This document shows positions 43,552 through 53,194 of a stretch of DNA of 64,000 nt, piece by piece (positions within the stretch are counted from its first letter, which is position 1; each line of letters begins with the position of its first letter). This stretch comes from Rhodothermia bacterium. GTDB lineage: Bacteria; Bacteroidota; Rhodothermia; Rhodothermales; JAAAOL01. The translations under genes were made by a program, and so were the position numbers. The stretch spans positions 1 to 64,000 of the forward strand of contig JAUIDY010000003.1 of NCBI GenBank assembly GCA_030428385.1, in the 5' to 3' direction. A model generated the notes under the pieces. The model saw only the letters and a list, made by a program, of their open reading frames with translations, did no database searches and was not told the DNA's origin.

Positions 43552-44445
43552 ATGGCGACGACTCCCCTTTTTACCGGAACGGCCCCTGCGTTGGTCACCC
43601 CGTTTATGCCGGATGGCGCGTTTGACGAATCGGCGTTTCGCCGCTTGATCGACTGGCAGATCGAAGAAGGCGTGGAGGCCCTGGTGGTACTGGGTACGAC
43701 GGGAGAGAATCCAACCATCTCGGATACCGAGCGCACCACCATCACCCGCGTTTGTATAGACCAGGCAGCGGGGCGGGTGCCCGTCATCGCCGGGGCCGGC
43801 ACCAACGCCACGAACAATAGCGTGCGCTATGCCCGGGAAGCCGTGGCGCTTGGCGCGGATGGCCTGCTGGTGGTGGGGCCGTACTACAACAAACCCACGC
43901 AGGCCGGTTTTGTCGCCCATGTTGCCGCCATCGCCGACGCTGCCGACGTACCGATCATTTTATACAACGTGCCCGGGCGCACCGTTTTTAATCTCCAGGC
44001 TGAAACGGTCCTCCAAATCGCCGAGGAAATTCCCTCGGTGGTGGGCATCAAGGAAGCCTCGGGCAACCTGGCCCAGATCAGCGATATTCTGGCGCACCGC
44101 CCCGATCATCTGGCCGTGTATGCAGGCGACGATGAGATGGCCTTACCGATCATTGCCCTCGGCGGCGAGGGCGTGGTTTCAGTGATTGCCAATGCCCTGC
44201 CCGGAGTGTACAGCGACCTGATCCGCACCGCCCTCGACGGGGATTATGCCACGGCCCGGGAGCAGCACTTCCAACTCCTAACGGCGATGCGGGCGTGTTT
44301 CTGGGAGCCCAACCCGGTGCCGGTAAAAACCGTCCTCGCCGCGATAGGACGCATGCAGGCCACGGTCCGTTTGCCTCTCGTAGATATTACCGAAGCCACT
44401 GAGCAAAAGGTGATGGCGGCGTTCCAGCCTTTTCTCGAAGGGTGA
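43552..44445 (+). CDS. dapA: 4-hydroxy-tetrahydrodipicolinate synthase
   Basis: 297 residues. The TIM barrel wording is full-length: ALVTPFMPDGAFDESAFRRLIDWQIEEGVEALVVLGTTGENPT (with the pyruvate-carboxylate TTGE), YNVPGRTVFNL (Tyr) and the Schiff-base Lys in VVGIKEASGNLAQ. It condenses pyruvate with aspartate semialdehyde, the branch point that thrA also uses, so thrA-dapB-dapA forms a module for threonine/methionine and lysine/peptidoglycan supply. Convergent with mreD. Confidence 0.96.
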   Translation: MATTPLFTGTAPALVTPFMPDGAFDESAFRRLIDWQIEEGVEALVVLGTTGENPTISDTERTTITRVCIDQAAGRVPVIAGAGTNATNNSVRYAREAVALGADGLLVVGPYYNKPTQAGFVAHVAAIADAADVPIILYNVPGRTVFNLQAETVLQIAEEIPSVVGIKEASGNLAQISDILAHRPDHLAVYAGDDEMALPIIALGGEGVVSVIANALPGVYSDLIRTALDGDYATAREQHFQLLTAMRACFWEPNPVPVKTVLAAIGRMQATVRLPLVDITEATEQKVMAAFQPFLEG

Positions 44446-44453
44446 TCGCTCCC

Positions 44454-44924
44454 CTAGCGCGTGGAGAACAGCGAGGCGACGGTGCCCACAATGGCGGTGT
44501 AAAGGGCAGAGCCCAGCCACAAAGACGTGATCAGGAAAATTGTGCGGGTGCCGGACAAGAGGGTCATGAAAATAACCGTGAGGCCGTTGTGGAGCAGCGC
44601 GATGACCAGCGTTCCGACAAAGGCCTGCTGAGGCAAGATCAGCAAGGTTTCGCGTTCATTGGCCGGGAAAAGGCCCAGAATGAATCCCACGAGGGTTTTA
44701 ACAAACATCTGGATGCCCCATGTCCCATAGATGGCATCCAACAGAAACCCAAGCCCAAACCCGGTAATCGATCCGTGCAAGGGGCCATGCCGCAAGCCGA
44801 TCCACACGATGTAGATGAGCACGCCGTCAGCCATGGCTCCCCAGAGCTGCAATTCCCCCAGAATCAGCCACTGCACAACCACGAGCAACAGCCCGGCCAG
44901 GATTCGGCGGAACGGAAGGGGCAT
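44454..44924 (-). CDS. mreD: Rod shape-determining protein MreD
   Basis: 156 residues with five hydrophobic segments. LLLVVVQWLILGELQLWGAMADGVLIYIVWIGL and GFGLGFLLDAIYGTWGIQMFVKTLVGFILGLF follow the usual MreD pattern (helix 1, a loop ending in GPLHGSITGFGLGFLLD). It is part of the elongasome in the inner membrane. mreB and mreC are not beside it, which is unusual; it lies 84 bp downstream of dacB on the same strand. Confidence 0.82.
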   Translation of the reverse strand: MPLPFRRILAGLLLVVVQWLILGELQLWGAMADGVLIYIVWIGLRHGPLHGSITGFGLGFLLDAIYGTWGIQMFVKTLVGFILGLFPANERETLLILPQQAFVGTLVIALLHNGLTVIFMTLLSGTRTIFLITSLWLGSALYTAIVGTVASLFSTR

Positions 44925-45008
44925 ACGAAGCAGATGGCGGGAACGGTGAACGGAGGAAGTCAGCAGAGGGAGGAGGCAAGGTAGGGCGACACGGTAGATC
45001 GCGCAACC

Positions 45009-46472
45009 TTAACCGTCCGATGGTGCGGTGAGTTCGACCACAATGGCGTCGATTGCCTCTTGAATACGATAAGAGGGGGCGGAGTAGTGATTGGCGAGGA
45101 TAGAAAACGCAAGCGGTCGGCCCGAAGCCGACGTCACATAGCCACTCAGCGCCCGTGCATATCCCAGCGACCCCGTTTTGGCCTGTGCCGGTACACCTAC
45201 CAGCCGGTATTCCAACGTGGTGCGGTCTTCACCACCACGGGGCAGCGAGGCCAGAAAAATGTCCCGCGCCGGATGCAGGTACATCTTGGCCAGCAATGTC
45301 ACCATGGCTTCGGGGGTCACCATGTCTTTGCGCGACAGGCCAGACCCGTCCTGGATGGAAAGGCCCCGCACCGGGACGTCGAGTTGGGAGAGGGTTTCTA
45401 CCACGCGGCGCCCACTTCCATTGGTGGTTCCTCCCCAGCTAAATGTCCGGAAGACCTGCTCCGCGTAGAAGTTGTTACTCGCCTTGTTAATGAGGGGCAC
45501 CATCTCGTGCAGGGGAGGAGAGGTATGGGTCAGGAGCGGGGTTTCGGTATCGTAGGTGGGGGGGGCGTCCAGGGCATCGATATCAATGAAGGAGGCTTCC
45601 TCCACATGGATGCCCGCACGGCGCAGATGCTCCCGAAAGGCATGCAACGTGAACGCCGTCGGGTCATTGACCGGAAGTCGCAGGGTTCCCCGGTACGCCT
45701 GCCGGACGGCTCCTTCGAGCACGACGGTTTCGCTGCCTAGGGGGCGGTTGATGGTCAGGCCGTTGTGGCTGCGTCGCCCCCGTGTCGTAACGCGGTTCCG
45801 CACAGACAGGTATCCGGCGGGTTCTTCTTCAAGCGTGGGAGCCTGTCCCACCTGAGGCGCATCGAGGATGAGGTCGACGAGGTTGTCCCGGTACGAAAGC
45901 CCGCCTGCGGGAGCCGCCCACGATTCCCGACCGATATAACTGACATCCCAGCCGTCGGCATATGGCTCTTCGGCAAAAATATTGTCATCGCCGATAATGC
46001 GGCCTTCAATACGGGTGATGCCTTGCGCTTTTAATTGGTTGGCCCAGGTTACCAGGGGATCCGGGCCCTCCATAGCCTGGCTTCCAAACGTGGGGTCGCC
46101 CGCGCCTTCGAGGATCAGGTCGCCCCGTAAGGTCCCATTTTCGATGGTCCCAACATGGTGCAGCCGGGTGGTGTAACGGTAGTCGGCCCCCAACACATCA
46201 AGCGCGGTGGCGGTAGTCAACAGTTTTAGGTTCGAAGCCGGGATCATGGTGCTCGTTTCATTGAGCCGGTACAGCGGTCGTCCGGTTTGTAAGTCTACCA
46301 CATAGATGCCCCACAGCGCCGAGTTCACGGGGGCATCGCTGATAATAGCATTGATGCGTGACGTGAGCGTGGCCGGAACTGGCGGGTGGGCGCCTGTGCC
46401 CAGAAAGAGTAAAAAAACGAGGGCCAGGGCAATCCTTCCCTGCGAAGAACAGAACAACCGGGGGTGAGGCAT
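45009..46472 (-). CDS. dacB: D-alanyl-D-alanine carboxypeptidase/endopeptidase (PBP4, S13)
   Basis: 487 residues from ATG 46472 (MPHPRLFCSS); a signal peptide follows (IALALVFLLFLGTGAH). The penicillin-binding motifs are S-x2-K in MIPASNLKLLTTATAL, SNN in INKASNNFYAEQVF and KTG in PAQAKTGSLGYARALSGYV. The S13 insertion between the first two motifs is present. It trims or cleaves peptide cross-links in the periplasm. It shares the leftward direction with mreD, suggesting a small wall operon. Confidence 0.93.
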   Translation of the reverse strand: MPHPRLFCSSQGRIALALVFLLFLGTGAHPPVPATLTSRINAIISDAPVNSALWGIYVVDLQTGRPLYRLNETSTMIPASNLKLLTTATALDVLGADYRYTTRLHHVGTIENGTLRGDLILEGAGDPTFGSQAMEGPDPLVTWANQLKAQGITRIEGRIIGDDNIFAEEPYADGWDVSYIGRESWAAPAGGLSYRDNLVDLILDAPQVGQAPTLEEEPAGYLSVRNRVTTRGRRSHNGLTINRPLGSETVVLEGAVRQAYRGTLRLPVNDPTAFTLHAFREHLRRAGIHVEEASFIDIDALDAPPTYDTETPLLTHTSPPLHEMVPLINKASNNFYAEQVFRTFSWGGTTNGSGRRVVETLSQLDVPVRGLSIQDGSGLSRKDMVTPEAMVTLLAKMYLHPARDIFLASLPRGGEDRTTLEYRLVGVPAQAKTGSLGYARALSGYVTSASGRPLAFSILANHYSAPSYRIQEAIDAIVVELTAPSDG

Positions 46473-46625
46473 AATTCCGAGAAGCCAACTAAGAAACCAA
46501 CAAACCGGGTACCGAGCGGCGGCGAAGCAGGCCGCCATCCCTTCGGAACTTGCAAACGGGCCTTCTTGTTTGCCGGTTCGAAAAATAACGATGCCCTTTC
46601 TGTAACCACCTCGCGTCCGAACCCT

Positions 46626-46895
46626 ATGGCGAAAGCCACCAAAAAAGCCTCCCGTCCCCGTCGTACCCCACGCAAGGCGAGCAGCGTGATGGTGTTTACC
46701 CGTCGCAACTATACCCTGCTCATCCTCGGCGTCGTGGCCATTGTGGTAGGCTATGCCATCATGCGGCTGGATAATGAAGTAGACGGCATCATCTCGCTCT
46801 ACATCGCGCCGCTGCTCATCCTGGCAGGTTATCTGGAGATTATTTACGCCATCCTGTGGCGTCCCAAGCCAGACGCTGAAGACACCGCGTCCTGA
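46626..46895 (+). CDS. DUF3098-like small membrane protein
   Basis: 89 residues from ATG 46626 (MAKATKKASR), with a basic tail then two membrane segments (NYTLLILGVVAIVVGYAIMRL and ISLYIAPLLILAGYLEIIYAILW). The block FTRRNYTLLILGVVAIVVGYAIM and IAPLLILAGYLEIIYAI matches the DUF3098 family common in Bacteroidota. Function unknown. Confidence 0.75.
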   Translation: MAKATKKASRPRRTPRKASSVMVFTRRNYTLLILGVVAIVVGYAIMRLDNEVDGIISLYIAPLLILAGYLEIIYAILWRPKPDAEDTAS

Positions 46896-46908
46896 CTGGA
46901 CGCTTCGT

Positions 46909-48204
46909 CTACGGGGATTCGTACAACAGGTACGGAGCCCGGCGGGTACGAAACGCCTCAACTTCGGCCTGCCACGCTGCGATGATGGTTTCTGGCGTGG
47001 CATGCTGGGTAAGCAAATCGTAGAGGCGGTGGGTACCCGATAAATTCGCCAGCCAGTCCTTGCGGGTAATCAGGTCAATGCCCTGCGCCTGGGCCTGCTG
47101 ATAGAACGCATGGAGCACATAAACCCCGGTCTCGACGGGCTGAAACGCCTGTGGGTCGGTAAGGTGTAGCCGGATGCCTTGTAACGCCTGTCCCTTGAGT
47201 TTGGGGTTGGTCGCCATCTGTTCGATGGCCGTGGGCGTGAAGGTTGCTGCCGAAAACCGGATACCGGGGAGGGTACGGGCATTGAGGGATTGCGTCAGCG
47301 CTTCGCCGTCCACCCACGGCGCGCCGAGGAGACGAAAAGGGGTGAGGGTACCCCGCCCTTCGCTCGCTCCGGTGGCTTCGAAAAAGCAGGTGCCGGGGTA
47401 GACCCAGGCCGTTTCTATATCGGGAATGTTGGGGCTGGGCGGGGTCCACGGCAGCTGGGTAGCCTCCCAGGTCATGGTGCGGGTCCAGTTTTCAAGCGAA
47501 ACCACGTGTAATTCCAGCGATGCCAGGCCCGGTAACAGCGCTTCGCCCTTGATCATACGGGCCAGTTCACCCACGGTAAGGCCGTGCGCGATGGGAATGG
47601 CAAATTGGCCGACAAAAGAGGTGTGGGCCGGCTCCATCATAAACCCGGAGACGTACGTACCACCCAGCGGATTGGGACGATCGAGCACCACAAAAGGAAT
47701 CCTCGCTTCGGCGGCAGCCTGCATCGCCAGACCCATCGTTGAGATATAGGTGTAAAACCGCGCCCCAATATCCTGGATGTCGAACACCAGCAGGTCGATG
47801 CCCTCGAGCATGGCGGGGGTTGGTTTGCGGGTTCGTCCATAGAGGCTATAAATCGGCACACCCGTTTTGGCATCGCGCCCATCCACCACCGATGCGCCAT
47901 ATTCGGCCGTTCCACGCAGACCATGCTCGGGCCCAAACAAGGCCACGAGGGAAACATCGGCGGCTTCATGCACCAGGTCGGCCAGATGGGCATCGCCCAC
48001 GAGCGCGGTGTGGTTTACAATCAGGCCAACGTTGCGCCCCTGCCAGTCTGAAAAGCTACGTTCGGCCAGGACCTGAGCCCCGGTCTTTACCGGGCTTGGT
48101 TGCGCGAGGGCGGTGGCAGGGATAGCCGGTGAAGTGCTCGGCCCATCAGGTGTCGCCATGCACCCCCACACCATCCAGCAGAAACAGATAAACACGAGGC
48201 GCAT
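46909..48204 (-). CDS. NamZ-like exo-beta-N-acetylmuramidase (DUF1343)
   Basis: 431 residues. A lipoprotein-type start (LVFICFCWMVWGCM) is followed by the DUF1343 domain: VGLIVNHTALVGDAHLADLVHEA, FGPEHGLRGTAEYGASVVDGRDAKTGVPIYSLYGRTRKPTPAML, LVFDIQDIGARFYTYISTMGLAMQAAAE, FVVLDRPNPLGG and a C-terminal ALQGIRLHLTDPQAFQPVETGVYVLHAF. Members of this family (NamZ) release N-acetylmuramic acid from peptidoglycan fragments. Its first codon lies 24 bp after the ndk terminator. Confidence 0.88.
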   Translation of the reverse strand: MRLVFICFCWMVWGCMATPDGPSTSPAIPATALAQPSPVKTGAQVLAERSFSDWQGRNVGLIVNHTALVGDAHLADLVHEAADVSLVALFGPEHGLRGTAEYGASVVDGRDAKTGVPIYSLYGRTRKPTPAMLEGIDLLVFDIQDIGARFYTYISTMGLAMQAAAEARIPFVVLDRPNPLGGTYVSGFMMEPAHTSFVGQFAIPIAHGLTVGELARMIKGEALLPGLASLELHVVSLENWTRTMTWEATQLPWTPPSPNIPDIETAWVYPGTCFFEATGASEGRGTLTPFRLLGAPWVDGEALTQSLNARTLPGIRFSAATFTPTAIEQMATNPKLKGQALQGIRLHLTDPQAFQPVETGVYVLHAFYQQAQAQGIDLITRKDWLANLSGTHRLYDLLTQHATPETIIAAWQAEVEAFRTRRAPYLLYESP

Positions 48205-48227
48205 GCGTCAGGCCCAAGGTTGAGGCA

Positions 48228-48257
48228 ATAAAAAAAAGGGGTAGTTCCCTACCCCTT
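48228..48257 (-). terminator. Intrinsic terminator after ndk
   Basis: AAGGGGTAG (48236-48244) and CTACCCCTT (48249-48257) give a perfect 9-bp stem with a 4-nt loop, followed leftward by a run of eight or nine T. It ends the leftward ndk transcript. Confidence 0.85.
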
Positions 48258-48304
48258 CTCGTGGCTTGAGATCCAATCCCAACCCTAATCGATGAATTCG
48301 TCGC

Positions 48305-48727
48305 CTATCGATTGGCTACAATCTCGTGTTCGGCAAAGAAGTAGTTGGCTTCTTTGATGCCATTCTCGACGGAGTCGGAGCCATGCACGGCGTTGCGCCC
48401 CAGCGACTCCGCATAGTCCTTGCGGATGGTGCCCTCGGCAGCGTCGGCGGGGTTGGTAGCACCGATAAGCGTGCGCCAGTCAGCCACGGCGTTTTCTTTC
48501 TCGAGGACGAGGGGAATGCAGGCCCCGCTCGACATAAACTCCGTCAGTTCGCCAAAGAAGGGCCGTTCGGCATGGACGGCATAAAACCCTTCGGCTTCGG
48601 CGAGGGTCAGGCGCACCAGCTTCATGGCGGCAATGTGAAAACCGGCCTTTTCGATACGGGCAATGATGGCACCGCTATGCTGATTGGCAACGGCGTCGGG
48701 TTTGATAATGGCTAAAGTACGTTCCAT
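48305..48727 (-). CDS. ndk: Nucleoside diphosphate kinase
   Basis: 140 residues from ATG 48727 ([13 protein letters not shown]). KPDAV is the conserved start, the active-site His is in [22 protein letters not shown], and [34 protein letters not shown] is standard. It moves the terminal phosphate between nucleoside di- and triphosphates in the cytoplasm. Its own terminator lies downstream. Confidence 0.97.
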   Translation of the reverse strand: MERTLAIIKPDAVANQHSGAIIARIEKAGFHIAAMKLVRLTLAEAEGFYAVHAERPFFGELTEFMSSGACIPLVLEKENAVADWRTLIGATNPADAAEGTIRKDYAESLGRNAVHGSDSVENGIKEANYFFAEHEIVANR

Positions 48728-49018
48728 GGTATGCAGATGATGTCCTTTTTTCGGGCAGAATGCGCGTGAAATAGTGCGGAGCAAGTATACGGATTCACCA
48801 ACCGGTAACCGGACGTTCTCCTGTTAAAGATTCCTGAATCTGCGTTTTCGAGCTGTTTGTGGCAGCCTTCCCGGTTCCGTCTTGCAGGACGCAAGGCCCC
48901 GCCCGTTCAAAACATTTAATGCACCAGATCGGAACGAAACGGCGATGTGTTAATAAATTGTTACCATATTATGTAATTGTTAACAACCAGCTTGGATTGT
49001 TAGCGGAAGGGTGGGCGA

Positions 49019-49702
49019 ATGCTATTCCAGAGCCATGCCAGATTGTTAGGTTGTGCGCTTCTCCTGGTGGGTGGGCTGCTGCTCAGCGGGTGCGCCACGA
49101 TGCAGGGAAGTTCGGGGGATTTTTTCGACGGCGAAGTGCTCCCTGAAACCGTTGCCACTTCGGGACCTGCTTTGGAGTCGGAGTTGCTGGAGCGCGCCAT
49201 TCATAACGAAGTGAACCGTGTGCGGCAACGGCATGGCCTGGCAGCACTTGCATGGATAGAACCGGTCGCTCCTCTGGCGCGTGCACACAGTCAGGATATG
49301 AATAGCCAGCGGTACTTTGGGCATGTAAATGCCGCCGGAGAAGACGCCCAACTGCGTGCCGCGCGTTTTGGGTTAGCGACCACGTATACGCGAGGACCGT
49401 GTCAGCTTGAAGGCATTGGAGAGAATTTATACGCCACTCATCGGTATCGGGAATTCACCCTTCGCCGCTCTCCTGCGCAGGAAGCCAGCTACGACGTAGA
49501 CTGGAAGTCGGCGGACGACGTGGTGGCCGAGACCGTGCAGGCCTGGATGACGAGCGCGACCCATCGGGCCAACTTGCTCAGCCCTCTCTATCAAGGGCAT
49601 GCTATTGGTGTAGTGGTGGGGGACCAGGACAAAATCTTTGTGACCCAAAATCTGGTACCAGGAGCACCTGCTTTACTGGCCGATGGAGGGGACGCACGGT
49701 AG
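49019..49702 (+). CDS. CAP/SCP-domain lipoprotein
   Basis: 227 residues from ATG 49019, preceded by GGAAGG. A lipobox (LLLVGGLLLSGC) is followed by a CAP (SCP/PR1) domain: LERAIHNEVNRVRQRHGLAALAWIEPVAPLARAHSQDMNSQRYFGHVNAAG and AWMTSATHRANLLSPLYQGHAIGVVVG, with the putative His residues of the CAP cavity in HSQDM, GHV and THR. Function in bacteria is not settled. Confidence 0.9.
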   Translation: MLFQSHARLLGCALLLVGGLLLSGCATMQGSSGDFFDGEVLPETVATSGPALESELLERAIHNEVNRVRQRHGLAALAWIEPVAPLARAHSQDMNSQRYFGHVNAAGEDAQLRAARFGLATTYTRGPCQLEGIGENLYATHRYREFTLRRSPAQEASYDVDWKSADDVVAETVQAWMTSATHRANLLSPLYQGHAIGVVVGDQDKIFVTQNLVPGAPALLADGGDAR

Positions 49703-49783
49703 TCAGAATCCCGTTGCAACTGACGGGGCCTCAGCGTACCATCTCGTTGCTTCATGGCTCAGGTACGCATCCGCTTTTCGTTC

Positions 49784-51814
49784 ATGCCCCCGAAAACAAA
49801 ATTTCAGCGCGGTAAAACCAACGCAAATCGGCAGTTCACCGACCGCGTGGGCTTTATTGAAGCGTTTGAGCGCTCGCTGGAGGCGTTAAACAAGGACCAA
49901 CACCGCGTGCTGGTATACTACGGCGTGGGCGGCATTGGCAAGACGGCGCTGCGCAGGTATCTGGCGGAGCAGTTGGAAACAAAAAAAGACGTTTGTTGGG
50001 CCACAGTCAACTTCGAAAACCCCGATAACCGAAAAGCGGAGCAAGCGCTGTTTTTGGCCCGCCACGCGCTTCGCCGCAGTCCATACTTCAAGCCATTTCG
50101 GTTCCCGTCGTTCGATGTGGCGTACGCGGTGTATTGGGAAAAGGCACATCCACAAACGGCGCTCTCCAAGAAAGAATTGCCGTTTCTGGATGAGGGTGAC
50201 TTGCTTGCTGACATCGTAAATACGGTGGAAGAGGTGCCGGGGCTGGGGCTGCTGCCGAAGATTGCGAAGTCGGTGCATAAGCTGAAAAACACGACCCGCG
50301 CCTGGTGGCTGAAGCGGGGGCGTGAGGAGTTGCAAGCACTGCCGGGGCTGGAAGCCAGCCAGATCCTGGATCGACTTCCGATGTTCTGGGCAAGCGACGT
50401 GGCGGAACAGTTGGAACGGACAGGGGAAAAGTTGGTGGTGTTTCTGGACACCTATGAGGCGCTGTGGGAGGGCAAACGCCTGGAGCACCAGCGGTTTACG
50501 GTGGACGAATGGGTGCGCGAGTGGGTGGCGCAGTTTCCGGGTGTGCTGTGGGTGGTTACGGGGCGGGAAAGGCTGTACTGGCACGAAGTGGATGCGGACT
50601 GGAACGAGGTGCTGGACCAACACCTGATTGGCGCACTGGCAGAGGAGGATGTGCGGCACTTTTTGAAGACGGCGGGGGTGGCAGAACAGGCGGTGCAGGA
50701 CGCGATGATTGAAGGGGCGGAAGGGGTACCCTTTTATCTGGCTCTGGCGCTGGATCACTACGAAAATATCCGCCTCAGCCGTTTGCCAGTGTCGGACGAT
50801 TTAGGGCGTACACCCCGCGATGTGATCGATCGTTTTTTGCGATATTTGGGCCGTGCCGAGCGCGAGACGATTAATGTGCTGGCGGCAGCGCGGGTGTGGG
50901 ACCGGGGGCTATTCGAGGACCTGATTACGCACTTCAAAACAGGCTACCCGCCGGGGGCCTTGCGCGAGTTGTGCCGCTTTTCATTCGTGGAGCCACAGAC
51001 AACCGAAGGCGACGAACCCACCTGGACGCTGCATGCCCTGATGCGGCGTGGCGTACAGGAGCACGGCGAGGAAAAACGGGTGCGCGAGGTCCACCAGTTT
51101 TTGTTCGAGCGATACAACGAACGCCTTGCGACGGTGGACCACAAAGCCATTTCCGACCACCAGCGGCAGGCACTGGAAGAGGCGTTTTACCACGGCCAGC
51201 AGGTGCTGGACCCCGAGGCGTTTATTGCGTGGTACCGCGAGACCAATGATGTTTTTCAACAGGCGGCCCAGTGGCGGTTGCTGATTCCGATGCAGGAGGC
51301 AATAGTTGATTTTGTGGTGGCCGCTTATGGGACAGCACATGAACAAACGGCCTATGCCTGGCATAACCTGGCCAACTTGTACCACGAGCAAGCCCATTTT
51401 GAAAAAGCCGAGCCGCTCTATCAGCGTTCGCTGGAGATCAGGGAATCACAGCTGGGCAAGGATCACCCGAGTGTAGCGACGACACTGAACAACTTGGCCG
51501 GGTTGTACAAGAGTCAGGGTCGTTATGCCGAAGCGGAGTCGCTTTATCAGCGCACGTTAGGCATCGTCGAAAAAGCGCTGGGCAAAGACCATCCGTATGT
51601 GGCGACGACGCTGAACAACTTGGCGGAATTGTATCGACAACAGGGCCGTTACGCCGAAGCCGAGCCGCTGTATCAGCGTTCGATGGAGATCATGGAGAAA
51701 CGCCTCGGCAACGAGCATCCCAATACCCAGATCGTACGTGCCAACTACGAGCGGTTCGTTCAGGAACGCGACGCCACTGCGAGGGACAATGACAGTGATA
51801 GTGATTCAACGTAG
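49784..51814 (+). CDS. STAND-type NTPase with C-terminal kinesin-light-chain TPRs
   Basis: 676 residues from ATG 49784 (MPPKTKFQRG); ATG 49754 adds ten residues. Walker A is VYYGVGGIGKTALRR (GVGGIGKT at 47-54) and a Walker B-like strand is KLVVFLDTYEALW near 217, followed by WVVTGRERLYW. A winged-helix region and an antiparallel arm (FSFVEPQTTEGDEPTWTLHALMRRGVQEH) come next. Residues ~520-660 hold about three kinesin-light-chain TPR units (YAWHNLANLYHEQAHFEKAEPLYQRSLEI and two close copies). No N-terminal effector domain is present. This is a signal-transducing ATPase whose trigger is unknown. Confidence 0.85.
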   Translation: MPPKTKFQRGKTNANRQFTDRVGFIEAFERSLEALNKDQHRVLVYYGVGGIGKTALRRYLAEQLETKKDVCWATVNFENPDNRKAEQALFLARHALRRSPYFKPFRFPSFDVAYAVYWEKAHPQTALSKKELPFLDEGDLLADIVNTVEEVPGLGLLPKIAKSVHKLKNTTRAWWLKRGREELQALPGLEASQILDRLPMFWASDVAEQLERTGEKLVVFLDTYEALWEGKRLEHQRFTVDEWVREWVAQFPGVLWVVTGRERLYWHEVDADWNEVLDQHLIGALAEEDVRHFLKTAGVAEQAVQDAMIEGAEGVPFYLALALDHYENIRLSRLPVSDDLGRTPRDVIDRFLRYLGRAERETINVLAAARVWDRGLFEDLITHFKTGYPPGALRELCRFSFVEPQTTEGDEPTWTLHALMRRGVQEHGEEKRVREVHQFLFERYNERLATVDHKAISDHQRQALEEAFYHGQQVLDPEAFIAWYRETNDVFQQAAQWRLLIPMQEAIVDFVVAAYGTAHEQTAYAWHNLANLYHEQAHFEKAEPLYQRSLEIRESQLGKDHPSVATTLNNLAGLYKSQGRYAEAESLYQRTLGIVEKALGKDHPYVATTLNNLAELYRQQGRYAEAEPLYQRSMEIMEKRLGNEHPNTQIVRANYERFVQERDATARDNDSDSDST

Positions 51815-51934
51815 GAGCTAAGCGCCCAGTAAATCGGTCACGTCAAAGCCCGGTATCTCGGGGAGGGCTTCCAAAAGCGTCTGAGTCGCGGGGGAAGCGG
51901 GGTAGTGGACAGGGCGTTGGCAAATAAGGCCAAG

Positions 51935-52909
51935 TTACACGTGCTGCTCGGCATGGTAGCTGGAACGGACAAGCGGTCCACTCTCTACGTGCTCTATCCC
52001 TTTGGCCTCGCCCACCTCTTTGTACCAGCGGAACACGTCGGGATGAATAAACTCCTCCACGGGCAGGTGCATCTTGGTGGGCTGGAGATATTGCCCAATG
52101 GTCATCACGTCGAGGCCTATTTCGACAAAATCGTCCATGAGGGCCAGCACCTCTTCTTTGGTTTCGCCGAGTCCCACCATGATGCCGCTCTTGGTGCGTA
52201 AGCCGTCTTCCTTGGCCCATTGGAGCACATCCAGCGAACGCTGGTAAATGGCCTGCGGGCGCACACGGCGGTACAGGCGGGGCACCGTCTCCATGTTGTG
52301 GTTAAACAGGTCGGGGCGGGCATCGTAGACCATCTGGCACGCCTCGCGGTCGCCCCGGAAATCGGGCGTCAGCACCTCTACCGTCGCACCGAGTTCGTGG
52401 ATGAGCCGGATGGTTTCGGCGAAGATGGGCGCACCGCCGTCTTTGCGTTCGTCGCGGTTGACCGAGGTGATGACCGCGTGTTTGATGCCCATCTTTTCGA
52501 CGGCTTCGGCCACGCGGCGCGGCTCGTCGTAGTCGAGCCCCGGATCGGGGCGGCCCGTGAGTACCGCGCAGAAGCCACACGAGCGGGTGCACACGTTGCC
52601 GAGAATCATAAATGTAGCGGTACCGGCCGTCCAGCACTCGCCCATGTTGGGGCAGCGGGCGCTCTGGCACACGGTGTGCAACTGGTGTTTGTCCACCAGA
52701 TCCACGATATGTTTGTATTTTTCGCCGTAGGGTAGCTTCACGCGGAGCCAGTCCGGGCGCTTGCCCCGTGTGCTTACGCCGATGGGAGCTTCCACCACCG
52801 GCAGTTCAAAAAAACCAGTATCACCGTCGCCCGATGCGGAAAGGGCCTCCTTGGGCGCACGTTTGAGTTGAATTTCGCCGGGCTGGAATGGACGTCGGGT
52901 TTCAGACAC
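51935..52909 (-). CDS. lipA: Lipoyl synthase
   Basis: 324 residues with a GTG start (52909). Both cluster motifs are present: the auxiliary [4Fe-4S] motif in [16 protein letters not shown] (C-x4-C-x5-C) and the radical SAM motif [10 protein letters not shown] (C-x3-C-x2-C). RSSYHAEQ at the C-terminus is the usual LipA ending with the Ser ligand. It inserts two sulfur atoms into the octanoyl chain of lipoyl proteins. Confidence 0.97.
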   Translation of the reverse strand: MSETRRPFQPGEIQLKRAPKEALSASGDGDTGFFELPVVEAPIGVSTRGKRPDWLRVKLPYGEKYKHIVDLVDKHQLHTVCQSARCPNMGECWTAGTATFMILGNVCTRSCGFCAVLTGRPDPGLDYDEPRRVAEAVEKMGIKHAVITSVNRDERKDGGAPIFAETIRLIHELGATVEVLTPDFRGDREACQMVYDARPDLFNHNMETVPRLYRRVRPQAIYQRSLDVLQWAKEDGLRTKSGIMVGLGETKEEVLALMDDFVEIGLDVMTIGQYLQPTKMHLPVEEFIHPDVFRWYKEVGEAKGIEHVESGPLVRSSYHAEQHV

Positions 52910-53194
52910 GTCGCTTTATGGATCATGAGTAGTTTTCTCAGAAATGCTGACCAATGACCAGCATGACGACTCCCACACGCCCTCGCGCTAAAAGATCCCC
53001 CCCGGCAAGGGCAGGGCGTGTTGAGGAATGAGGAATTCCACCAACCTGGCGCGGGCGCTTTCCTCCTCGTAAGGAAAACAATATGAGAATGCCCAAGTAC
53101 GAAGTTTGCTTATGGTTACCGGGTGGATTTGTTTACCACCTCTGGCATGCAATTGCCGCTGTTCACCTTTTCTGATGCAAGAATAACAACATAC

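Noticed and set aside
52220-52735. Rightward 171-codon frame inside lipA
   Set aside because: Antisense shadow of a well-supported gene.
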